From Malurus cyaneus samueli (Eukaryota > Chordata > Aves > Passeriformes > Maluridae): a stretch of 64,000 bases of DNA. Positions 26,907 to 39,400 of the stretch are shown one piece after another. The stretch spans positions 21,933,521 to 21,997,520 of the forward strand of contig CM019216.1 in NCBI GenBank assembly GCA_009741485.1, in the 5' to 3' direction. Every line of letters begins with the position of its first letter. Position 1 is the stretch's first letter. The notes under the pieces were generated by a model. It had not been told where the DNA came from. It saw only the letters and a list, made by a program, of their open reading frames with translations, and searched no databases. Position numbers and translations under genes: made by a program.

Positions 26907-28968
26907 CTACAGTTGGAAAAAAAAGGATCAATTATGCCAGACAATGCTTTTTAAAACCTTTACATTCACCAGTTATTTTTTCCTCATCTGTCTACAATGA
27001 AAAAAGAAATAATTCTCACTGCTACCAGATTTTACCAGTGCAGTAAGGCCCTTGACCAGGGCAAGCTGGATCAGAGTCTGGAAGCATTCAGGCTTACAAG
27101 TTGGAAGACATTTCACTCCTTCAAGTCCAAAGATCTAATCAAGAAAAAAACCCTATCTGATGCTTTAAATAAACAAGATTACTGGACTTCAATTCTATGA
27201 CACAAACATAACAGAAAGTGAACTTTTACCTTGCCCCAACAAGATCAAGCAGCATCATTAAAATACTATTTTTTCAATATCAGCTGGATTTTGACAGAAA
27301 GGGTTTTTTAGAATGTCCAAAGATCATCCGGCATCATTGGTTCATTTCTGGCACTGTGAGCTGAGACAAACACCCTGCTCCAGCAGCCACCCAGGTATGT
27401 GGATAGGAGATGTGAAGCTCTGCCCTACCACCCAGTCCAGGCATGGATGGCCCTGGTGCTTCTTGGTGTGACAATCAAAAATACAGTTCAAAGCCTACAG
27501 AGAAACTGCTTTTCTTGTGGTATATATTTTAAAAATTTATTTGAAAGAAAGTGTTTCCTACAGGGTACCAGCATTGACAACTTGCTCTTTTAATGCACGT
27601 AACTACTCTCTGAGGAAAAGGCTACTACGTATTGGAGGATTTCAACCAGCTCCTGCCCTTCCAAAGAAATTCTCTCCTACACTTTCCACAGAAAACACAT
27701 TCTGGAAGGTTTATGCTATGAAGTAATTTAAGAGTTATTGATCACATTTTGATGGTGTTTCTTGAGTTTCTTTTTGAAGTAACTTTCCAGGTATAAAATG
27801 ATGTACAAAAATATAAAGGTTTGCTTTATGTGCAACGGTGTCCTTTTTAAGCAAATCAAACAACAGCAAAAAAAAAAAACATTTTAAGCTGAAAGCTCAA
27901 AGCACTGAGAGCCTGCTCCCTTTCAGGAGGATCCTCCAACTCTCACCCTGCTGCTCAAGAACTCCCTGAAACAGATCCCAGTTTTCACAGCTAAGTGCCT
28001 GAACTTGAGTTCCAAAAAAATCCCCAAAATAGGCATCTAAATAATTGTTCTGGCTTTTGAAAGAAATGTGCTGTCAGGCCTGGCTGTTCAGCCTTTTTGG
28101 AAAACAGCCACTTTCCCCGTTCTTAAATTAGGACTTCAAAGCCTAATTATAGTCACTTGCTTTTCGAAATCTTGATTTGTGTTTTCTCTTTAAAGTAATG
28201 TTTCCCAGTCCCTGCCATTGCAGAGGTGACTCCTCTTTTTCTCCTCCAAAAGTACAAACTATCTCTCCTCCAAAAACCCAAAATCACACTGCTGCTTGCT
28301 TTTACAGATGTACTGGAACTGAAAACACTCAGCTGCTTGAGAACTGGAAGACAGCACTGATAATCAAAACTGTCAACCGTTTTCTGTCCATTTCTGTCCA
28401 AAGCTGCCCAGTTTCTCCTTTCTATTTCCAAGCTTTACCCGCCCCTTGAATGTGTTCCCTTTGCCTTTCAACTCCTGCCAACTCCAGATTACCCTTTTCT
28501 TTCCTTTCCAAATACTCTGTTAAGTCCCAACCATGCTTAATGTTAGCAATAAAGAGGACTTCAGAATAAAATATAATCCATATTGATCTGAAAGGGTAAA
28601 TACATTTATTTTAAAGGAAAACAGGTGAAGCTGTGTATTTCATACTCTCATTAAAATATAAGAAGCTATTTTTAAAGTTTATTTTGCATCTCTATCTTTA
28701 GCAAAGTGATGCAGATTTTTGGCCCCCTTGCATCAGCAGCAAACCCTCCAGCCTGCTGCTGACACATCGAGACCCACAGTGCTGAGCTTTCACACTCACC
28801 AGCAGCACCAGCATAAGGAAGTTTAGAAATAAATCATTTGTATAAAATTCAGGGAAGCGTAACAAATGTGGGACGAAGGAGGGAAGCTAGCTTCAAACAG
28901 TTAAACCTCCACAGGATTTCAAACTATTTGAAAATTCATGGGGCAAAGGAAGACTTTGGCCAGGGGTA

Positions 28969-29104
28969 CATTTGGACAATGTTTTTGGGCATTTGGACAA
29001 TGCTCTCAGGCACATGGTGTGACTCTGGGGATGGTCCTGTGCAGGGCCAGGAGTTGGACTCAATTTTTGTGGATCTGTTTCACCTGATCTTACTCTGTGA
29101 TAAC
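28969..29104 (+). mobile_element. CR1 LINE 3' tail fragment, plus orientation
   Basis: The fragment carries the familiar CR1 3' segment (tttggacaatgctctcaggc, cacatggtgtgactctgggg, gcagggccaggagttggact) and ends with a decayed tctgtgataa tail. The catttggacaatg block is duplicated at its 5' side (28969 and 28990). Confidence 0.88.
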
Positions 29105-32100
29105 ACTGTTAGCTGCAGCTCACAGTGGAAAATTAGCCTCAGGAGTCCTGGGAAGCTGAAGAGAGTTGAGAAGATGAATGAAGAAAAGCTAAGTCCAGAG
29201 GGCCAAAAGGACTTTACCTTTCATTTCTGGTCTCATTTCTTTTATTCAAAAGCCACCTGCAAGAAAGTCTGAATTTTCTTTTCTCCTTTAATAATGGGAT
29301 TGCTGTAATCTGTCTGTGTAATCAAACCAACTTTATACTTCTACAGGAGAAAAATAAAGTTACAGATCCCAAAGCCTATTTTAATGAGCCTTCTTGGTCA
29401 AAAGGCTGCATTTTTCAAAAACAGAGCCAATGAGACTACAGCCAGCAGAACCAAGGATGGGGAAGCCCAGCTTTGCAGGACCATTACATTACTGTGTACC
29501 GTCAAGAAAGTAAGCTTCAGCTCACCTTTTCTTTAAATGCCCATGTCTCATAACTGCATAAAAAAATTTAAAAACAAGTAGAAAAAAAAGTGTGACAAGT
29601 GGGACTGTCCCTCCCCATGAACCCTCATTTCCTCCAACACCCTGCAGCTGCAGCACCAAATCTGAGCACCAAGAGAGCATTTGTCACCCACCTGTCCCCT
29701 CCTCCTGCCAAAATCCTGCTGCACCGACATCTCACAAATAAAACTCTAGAGAGATATATAATTCTTGTTTACCCTCTTTGCATTTAGTAGCTTGACACAT
29801 GAAAGTTTACTATCTGATCTATAAAAGTACTTGAAATTCTTCTGCACATGTGAAATGCTATGCAAAGCAAAAAAATGTCTGTGGGCTGTGCAGCTATCCT
29901 GTAAACAAGGTATAGCTATAAAAAGGTTATCTCAGGTTCACACACTGACTAGATACAGCAATCCAATAAAAAGTGGAGGAATTAGAAGACTATGAAAGCT
30001 GAGTGAGACAGTCAAAGGTAATGCTACACCATGCAAATCTGACTTGTACAGGGAGAAGAGCACACATAAAACCTGAATTAAGATGCCCTGCTAAGATGTG
30101 AAACTACAACCCCTGTGTTCAGACGGGTAACTGACACCTTTCGAAGGACCACTTGTGTTTTGGAAACCAGATCACACTGAAAAAGCACACAAACAAGTCA
30201 CCGTTAGGCAAGTTACAGTACGTTAAGTATTCATTTGTGTGCTTACTCTATTTCCAATGCTTGTGGGGTAGTACTGGGAGTGCTGTGGGAGAAGTGAAAT
30301 TCTCTGATGAGCACCTAGCACACAAAATTATATGCAATACACTGCATTAGTTACATTCCTCAATACAAGTGAATTTCTATACTTTTACCTAAAGGAAAAA
30401 GGGTGCATACTGACATTGTAAATGCATCCCAGTGCTTGCCTTGGTGTCATTTCTTTATACAGCCAGGATGCTATGAGAAGTCAATCTTAAAACTTCCCTG
30501 TTTTCTTGCTGTACACCTGTGAGACCCTGTGTGGCTGCAGATGTACCAGTACTTGGTACCTTCATTTTAAGATGCTAAACATCATGCCAGACTGCACCAT
30601 CATACATAATAAACAGTACTAACAGAAGTCAGGAAAGTGTGAATGACAGCTAGCTTTAAAGAGAAGGTACAAAAAAAAATTCCTTTTCCCACCACTCTGA
30701 GAATTAAGACAAGAAAATTACTTTCGGTACAAGTGTTATACCATGCCATTGTGCTGGGCAGAACAGAATCCTGCCACTATGTGCCCTGTTAAACCTCCTG
30801 TCATCCAAACAGTAAAAAAAATAATTAGGTTCATCATTCAGAAAACCAACTACCTTTAAGATCAAACTGCCTTTTTAAAGGATAAAGGTTTTAACACTAT
30901 ATAAAGCAAGTTTTTGACCTTGTTCCTGCCCAGAATTCACAAGGAATACTGAAAGTGAAGAGAACATGTCCTGGCATAGGGACACAAAACAAAGACAAGA
31001 TGTCTTACAGATGCACTAGTCAGATCATTCCCCCACATCTTTCCCTTCTTGTACAGCATTTTCTACCTCTGTAAATTATTGTTGTCAAAACCATGCAGCC
31101 AGCTGATGACATTTCTGTTATAGAAGCTCAGGGCTGAAAAGCTGAGTCCTGATGAGTTGAACATTCTTGCCTGCACCAGATCCATGTCAAACCAACTTCT
31201 GCTGAGAATCAGCAAGTTTTGGGGTACCAAATCATTGTTGTAACAAGGGCCCCCAAAAGACGACTGACTCTTGCAGTAGCTAGAAAAGAAAGCATTTGCA
31301 CCTGCACTTTTCCTTTGTTTGATTTTGGCAGTATTTTCCAAAATGTTACTTCATCAAAGGACCCTGCTTCAGGAGGCAAGTACTGCAGTTTCTTGCATTT
31401 TATTATTTGTTTTAAGGGTGAAAAGACCAACCAACCAACTAAAAGGAAATTCTGTAATGGTACAGCTGTGTGTGATCTTATCACCGACTCTTTCCATGAA
31501 TTTTAAATAGACTACTGGAGGAAAAAAACTCCATACATCTGTCAACTTCCAAGTTGCTTTCTGCAAGCTCATAACACAAAAGCTTCAGTTACCTGCAGAA
31601 GTCAGGCAGTGAATTCCAGGAAAATAAATCCCTTTCCTCCAAAATTCAGCCACTCTTTTCTCTCAATAAGAGGTATCAAATTCTTGGCGCAGTGAAAACC
31701 CTGCTGCCATTAAAATCTCTTCCAAGTAAGAACACAGCTAGACTGAACCCCCGGCTCCAGCATCAAGATGCAGAAGATTTTGCTACATTTGCTTCATACT
31801 TTCACAAGTCCTGGAGCAATGGCAGGGTCAGTACTGTAACTTGATGTATATGTGTTTTAAATACAGGGACAAAGCAATATCCACACAAACAACAGGCAAC
31901 AGGCTTCCTCTCCCCAACCCTGCAGCTATTCCATTCTCTGCAGAGCAGCAGAATGCACATGCAGTGAGGCAGAGGAGGCAAAGTCTCTTCAACATCATCA
32001 GCAACTTACTCATTCCTAAAGACAAGCATCTCTATCCATCCAGTTGTGGTGCCAGCTCATGCTCACTGGCAACCCTTGCTCTAACTTCTCCATTCAGCTC

Positions 32101-35100
32101 GGCCACATATAACCATAACCCTACAACCACCTACACAGCTATATCCGGGGTGTGTGCAGTAACAAGGAACAGACAAGAACAGATTTGACACTGCTACAAG
32201 GCTGTTTTCGTTCCATCCCTACTCTCCACATTGGCTGGGAGGGAAGGAGCACAGAAAAACTGAAGTAGCCCCAGACAAACCAACCAAGCAAGAGCAGCTT
32301 TCAGCTGGGTCCATCCCACGGCTGATTTGCTTCAGCAGAAGCAGCAGCATGATGCAGGCACGTGGGTGATAAAGAAATCTTACCGCTGAAGCTGAACAAA
32401 GCCATCACATTGCACCCAGAAACGAATCATAGCAAAAAGAAAGGTAAATGAAACAAAGTGGAAGATGTAGAATATTTAATGCAGAACTCTAAAATGCTAT
32501 TAAGAGGAGGCTAAAATAAAATGCATTGAACAACAATCATTTCACATGTAAGAATGGTTCTAGTGAAAAGCACAAAAACTGCAGAAAAAAAGAAAGCATA
32601 AAATAACAAAAGGTGATGCAGGATATATCATGAAGAGCTAACTTTAAAGATTCCTTAAATATAATTACAGAAGCATGAACTTACAGATTATTGCATTGTA
32701 AAAAGCGAACAGCAACAAAAAACCCAGCCCTGACACATTCAAAGTATGTGATGTATACTTTGGTATACAGGTTTTAACTGGCAGGTTTTAAGATACACTA
32801 CCCTGTTTCTGTCTTGAAAACTGCAGGACTAAGGATGGTCTCAAGATAGGTCAGATAGGGGAAAGGAGGAAAGGTTAACCATCAAGAGACCAAACTAATG
32901 AAGAACCAACAACGTGTTTCTTTCAAAAAAGGCATCTTGAATGTTTTATTCAGTCTAAACACACCTAAAGTATTGTAACAGAAACAGAGCTAATGAAAAT
33001 AAATACACAGAAAAAGACTGAAATAAAAAGCTAAACAGACAGCAAATATAACAGCAAATACAACCAAAACCTCTTGCTACACACTGGCCAGCCTGCAGCT
33101 AAAGGCCTTTCAGGCAGAGGGTAGGAATCTCCTTTCTCAGCAGAGTACGTTATTCTGTACGTTATTCTGTAAGAAACATGTTATACTGTAAGAAACAACA
33201 AACAACAGCCTTACAAGGGATTTGAGACACATCTAGAACACAGCAGCCCATGATTAAATTTCAATGGGAAGCTTGATTTTCTGGTAACACCAAATATTTT
33301 TTACTTGATGTCCAATGCTTATAATTATATTTGTTATATGGGAAAAACACATTGCTATGAAATTAATGATTTACACAACAGAAACGAAACAGCCCTCTTT
33401 ACTATGCTGACTGCAGCAAAGTGAAAACCTAACTTACAGTGTATTTTGTAGAGTGCTCATATTTGCCAGGTGTGAAGAGACAGAATTAAGTGGTGTTTCA
33501 TCAGCAACACTTGTAAAGCAACTCTTTAAAAGCTGGGCAAAATACAAGCTCTTTAGCCTCTATATTAAGACTGCACATTAATTATAAATTTGTCAACGTA
33601 TTAAAAGTTGCTCAGCAGGTAAACCCTGTACATTCTGAGTGTACCTGTTTCATACATGTTTTGTACAGACTTTGCAGGATACAGAATAATGCTTCAGGCA
33701 ATAAATTGCTTATCCATATTAGCAACTTTCTGAAAGTTTTCCCCTCTAGAATCACATCACCATCACATCTCTATTTTCACTGTATGCTAAAAGCAAAACA
33801 TGCTTCGGTGCAAAAAAAATCTTACATTAACCAGTTTTTCAAATGTCAAAACATCATTCCTGTAGTTGCAGGTTATTTTTCCACAATGTTTTTATGTCTG
33901 TGTAATACAAGCCCACCACACAGATGTGTCATCTCTAAAACAAACAGCAACAAAAGGACTCTTCAATTAATCAAATCTGTTATTCTTGACCAGGGAAGCT
34001 AAATGCTCAAGCTCATATCCCCATAAAGGAAGTGGTATGTGGTGGAGGAGTAAGGAAGGGAAAACAGCAAAAAGCACCCAAAACCCTGATTTTGTTAACA
34101 TTCTACTCTCAAGCTCAGGTGGGAATTCATTAAGCCTCTTAGAAGAGTGATGATGCTGTAAGGGAGCATGTGTCAGAACCACCGATTGCTGATTAGGGCT
34201 TCTTCATCAGTTCAGTGCAAAACTCAGCCTTGCATCTATGGTCTGCAAAACAACCTTACAGGGCATTGACTGAATAAGATTTTAAAACACAAAGACTCAA
34301 AAACAAATACAGACAGCAATATGAAAGGGTGAAAAGGTGCAACAAAAACTGAAGTAAGGAGAGGAAAACTACTTAACTTCTCTGCTAGGCTTCTTCACAC
34401 ATGCAATTGGCCATTCACAGTCCCTGTCACTGCCGGTTCAAAGAAGGTCATCTCCTCCCAAGGCCATGCATCTCTCCTTAGGAGGCAACAAAACACTGAA
34501 GTATGTAGATAAAGCACCCACTCCAAGAGAAGGGTCTTCTACACACTGTAAAGAGTAGTAAAAACCTGGCAACCTTCCTGTGTTCTCACAGAGAAACATC
34601 TCTGTTTCTCATCCTTCAGTATGCAAAACTGTATTTTAACAGCTTCCTAAATATATATTTTAAGACAAAAGTCAATTCCATGAATGCTTAGAAAACTGCA
34701 CTGTGCTACACACAACCAATACCTGGGCTGGTGCATCGTTTGAGCCTGACGTGATTTGTGAAACCAAGAAGCATTCAGTCTGCACAACTGGAAATTCATC
34801 ATAGCTGTGCAAATGCTCAGCTGGAGTTTAGATTTGAGTCTCTGATCTAGCCAAGTTCAGCACTGAATTTAGAAAGAATGAGCCAACTAAGACAGACTAT
34901 TAAAAAAAGAGAGGAAAACATTTGAAAACAACATTAGCAGTCCCTTCCTGCACCATAATGCAACCACTTAGCAGTGGTGATAGAACAAGAAATCAATACA
35001 AAGAAGTACCAAAGGATATTATTTTTATTCTGCAAGGCATGACCAGACTTGCAGCCTGCTTTTGTGTGCTTCAAAGGGAGATGATTATGGTTTTGAAAGG

Positions 35101-35224
35101 GCTAAAAAAAAGGGTAGAGAAGTTAGATGTTCCGGGAACCTGACAAGTAGAAGTTGAAGATTGGGTATGGCCTCTGGAGAATTACTTGGGAACCCAATGA
35201 AAGCTGTAAAACCAGAGGATAGAG

Positions 35225-35808
35225 TATCATGGTTTGACTCTAGTTGGCACTTAACACCCCACAGCTGCTTGCTCACCCCTCTGCAGACCTAGTGGAATAT
35301 GGAAGAGAATTGGAAAAAGGGAAAGCCTGGGGATTAAGAACAGAACAGTTTAATAAATTAACTAAAATTAACACAAAAAACAACAATAATAATGAAAGAG
35401 AAATAACAAAAAGAGAGAGGGAGGAATAAAACCCAAGAAAGACAAGCGATGCACAACCTAACTGCTCACCACTCACTGACCAATGCCCAGCCCATCCCTG
35501 AACAGCAGTCAGAGCCTCCCAGACAACTCTCCTCAGTTTATACACTGACCATGACATTCTGCAGTATGGAATATGCCTTTGGCTACTTTGAGTCAGCTAT
35601 CCTGTTTGGGCTTCCTCCTGGCTTCTTATGCACCTGCTCACTGGCAGAGCACGGAACACTGAAAAGCCCTTGATTTAGAGTAAGCTCAGCTCAGCAACAA
35701 TGAAAGCACCGGTGTGTTATCAGCATTATTTTCACACTAAACCCAAAACACAGTACTGTATCAGCTAATAGGAAGAAAATTAACTTTATTCCAGATGAAA
35801 CCAGGACA
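35225..35808 (-). mobile_element. Solo LTR of an avian endogenous retrovirus
   Basis: Read on the minus strand, it starts TGTCCTGGTTTCATCTGG and ends GAGTCAAACCATGATA, with T-rich, C/T-rich and ATTATTATTG blocks between. I recognise this as a widespread avian LTR type. No gag, pol or env sequence adjoins it, so it is a solo LTR left by recombination. Flanks tagag (35220-35224) and cagag (35809-35813) look like a 5-bp target duplication with one change. It lies in intron 1 in the same sense as ELOVL5. The long minus-strand open frame inside it is not a gene. Confidence 0.85.
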
Positions 35809-36471
35809 CAGAGCTACTACTATTTAAACTCACATGACAAGTGGTCTGACACCATCAACTCTAAAATGGCTTCCAGCCATGTACAACTATAAGTAGAGGC
35901 AGCAGCAGAAACTCATACATTAGCAGGGCAATGATAGACACTGAAACACCGTGGCCCTTCCATGACTACCTGTATTACTATTATTTTACTCAGTTTTATC
36001 TGAATAAACAAATGCAGTACTCCTTGCTGACCTGCTCAGTGCTGTCTCTCTCAATCTCTATGTAAGGATCTGCCACCCTACATACTGCTGGTGTTCCCCT
36101 GTACTTGCGTTTTCCCCTAGTCCTTACACTATGGTTTAAGCTCTTGCAATGGAGACACTCACACAAAACTGCCCAGCTCATGGTCTAGTCTAGTGGCTGG
36201 GGCCTGGCAAATAGAGCCACCTCTTCTACAGCCAGAACAAACAAGAGGCTGCAGAGGCAACCATGGTCTAAGCTGCACCTTCTGGGTGGCAAACAAGTCA
36301 GAATTAAAAAAAAAATATATGAAAAAACCTGCTCAAATCTTTCGCAAGAGGCTTTTCGGCTTAGGCCTGTTACACAGGCAGAGAAAAAAAATCCATAAGT
36401 AACCAGGCCTGCTAGACTGGCAGCTTACTTTCTGTCACTATATCAAACATGTTAATAGAAAAAGAACATTC

Positions 36472-36491
36472 TGTACAACATGTGTTGTACA
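36472..36491. repeat. Short palindrome
   Basis: tgtacaaca and tgttgtaca are exact reverse complements around a 2-nt centre. It lies within intron 1 and no function is evident. Confidence 0.7.
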
Positions 36492-39400
36492 AATGCAGGT
36501 ATTTTCCCCATTAATGAAGGCTTTATGCATGCACTAAGTCAAGCTCACAAGATTAATGCAAACCTTAACAACATGCCAAAAGGCCACTGTACACCAAGTG
36601 AATGGAGGGATAACTGTATGATGCAAGGGATAAATGCATGACCCTAATTTAGGACAACCAGCTGAGTTTGCACCAGTTCACAGGGTCTGTGATCAGCTAA
36701 GAGCAACCTCTCCATGTCAGTACTGCAAAACAGAAATGAACCACCAAATCACAATCAGACATTCACCATAAGCATCTGCTGCCTTGCAATCCACAGAAGC
36801 ACACTTTGTGTCCTTCAAAGCCAAATCCAGATTTGTGTGTCCCTTCCAAAAGTGGCCTGCAGCTACATGTGCCCTTCCTCAAAAGCACGCAAGCAGCCAT
36901 GTGTATGCACTGACCCCACACATGCTTTCCAGCAAGCACATGGGCCATGCACCCGAAGTAACATGACATTTGAACTTCAACATACAAAATGGTTTCTCAA
37001 GTTTCTTTTTCTAAAGGGCAGGGCAATGTTAGACATTGAAGAATGTCATCCTCCTAACTGGTTAAAGGTTTAATTATTGTTATTTAAGTCAAAGGTTCTC
37101 CCTACTGTTTGGCAAGGAGACGATTCTCAAAATGACAATTCAAAACACTAGCATTTTTAGAGTAGGAAATATTCCCTCAGGAAAAGATTAACTGAACCTT
37201 TCTGATTCAACTATATGCAGAGAAATAGCACATCTAAAGGGAAGCCTACATAGATTAACATACAAAGGCCTATAGTTTCCCAAGTCTTCACTGTCTCAAG
37301 TGAACCCAAACCTGAGGACACAGTTCAAGAACTAGATCCCTATGTTAGACCACTATATCGAAAATGATGCAGCAGTGGCAAATCTAAAAGTAGATTTTTT
37401 TGTTAATCTCTGAGAGCTTTAAGATCTCTATTTGAAAGTGGATGTCATGGTTTTAACTCAGCAGAGGAGTTGCTCTTCCAAACCTTAACTGTACAGCATC
37501 TAAGGGAAGAAGGCATTTTCCCACAACTAGCACTTGCTAAGGGCTCTTTAGTCAACATGGGCACAGTAGAAATACTGCTTTATCATGAAATGCTTCTCAG
37601 CAAACTTTTAACAGCAAAAAGTAAAGTGAGGAGAAAGAAAAAAGGCATCACTGCAAATGTGCCCGCTTATGAATTAACTAGCTAAACACACAAGGTGTAT
37701 TTGACTTAATAACCTAAATGACATTAATCTGCAAATTAGTATTTATTAATTTTTGTTTAACCCTGGTAACATCCTTAAGATGACACCAACAAAAACACCC
37801 ACTAGCACACAAAAAAGCAGGAGCATTACCTAAAATCAAGAGTACATCATTTTTAAAATCAAGTATATATTTTACAGGAGAGAGCCTGAACATGCGCATA
37901 GGAAGAAAGCAGTTACCCTCCCCTCACTGCAAAGACAGCTGGCAAGAAGAGAAACAGTTTTCTCAAGGTCAAGAGAGAGAGGAGCGCTTCCAAGAGATAA
38001 CAGAAGAGGAACAGCCACTCTGCTCAAATCGCTGACCCAGAGTCTGAAAGGGGGGGGTTTGTAGGGATCAAAGTGCAGGGCACAACTTGAAAATTCAGGA
38101 AAAAAGGTTTATTCCACGTTTGCTGCAGCTTTGCACAAGCAAGTTTTATCTCCTGTAAATGTTAGGGCAACTCAGCATATTTAGTCACTTGGCAGGCAAA
38201 TGTTTGATACGAAGTTTTGACACAGAGGTCAATTAAATACAGACAACTTCAGCTTGAATACAAGTTCATGAAATGTCTGTGTATTTCTACCTGCTCAGTA
38301 TGCCACTGGTCATTAACAAAGCTATCATTAATGAAGCACAGCCTCTACAGTTAATAATGCTTTAATAAGGGCATGAAAAATACCCAGTTGCAATGGGATG
38401 TCAAGGCCAACTCAACTCACACCCCTGAGTTCAGCATAAGTAGCATGATTCATTTTTTCATGGAGAAGTGACAATTGCACTTAGCAGCATGCATCCTTTG
38501 TCAAATCGCTACATTTTGTAAGGAGGTTTATTCCCGTTTCATGCAAGTCAACTATTTCACTAAGGAAATTAAATAATTTTCCAGTGCATCCTGCAATACA
38601 GCAGGAAAGCATTTACCGACCACATACTTTGGACAAGTTTGCTCTTGTGCTCTTATTTGCCCTGTAAGATAATGTGTTCTAAATGCCAAAACACAAACAG
38701 AGAAACCAAGGTAATAAATTTCAGGAGATTAATTTCATTAAACAGATATAAGGAGATCCGATACGTACACAGTCAAGAGCAACTCTACAAAGTTATTTCC
38801 ACAATAAGATTGAAGGCAGCATTCATTTGATTTGTCAATCAAAAAAAAAAAATCAATTCATGTCACTGTTTGCATTACCCTCATCAAACAGAGATCTAAC
38901 TGCTGTTCTGTCAGATGATGGGGAGAGGTTTCAGTGCCCTCAGAAACCCAGCTATAAATCACTTCTACCAATCAGCACTTAGGAAATGCAGGGATGTCAG
39001 CCTAAGCAATGCCCTCTTAACCGTATTGCAGCAGTACCAAATTTAAACAGCCTTCGGAAAGGTCATAGCAAAGCAACCTGACCTGGAAATAAGTTTTTAA
39101 ACAGACCAACTTCTATGTAATTAATTGATTATCCTTTTCATTTGTCCTTGTGTGTTCCTCCATTTAAGGGAAAAGGCATTTCCAATGCTAGTATGCACAA
39201 ATTGCAGCAATCTTCTGTATTTTTAACACATTTAAGAATCACAAAACAAATTAGCAACTACATTACAAGGATTATTGTAATTTTGCAAAGTGTCTGGACG
39301 CATGCAGAGAAGTGTGCTTGGACTGTCATGCAGAAAGCATCAATTTCTTCACTCTTTTATACAGCAAAACAGCTTTGAAACGGTTATGCTGCAGCCTGGA

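Noticed and set aside
35273..35557. Minus-strand open frame with a Leu/Ser-rich hydrophobic stretch
   Set aside because: It lies wholly inside the solo LTR; the hydrophobic stretch is the translation of the LTR's T-rich tract.
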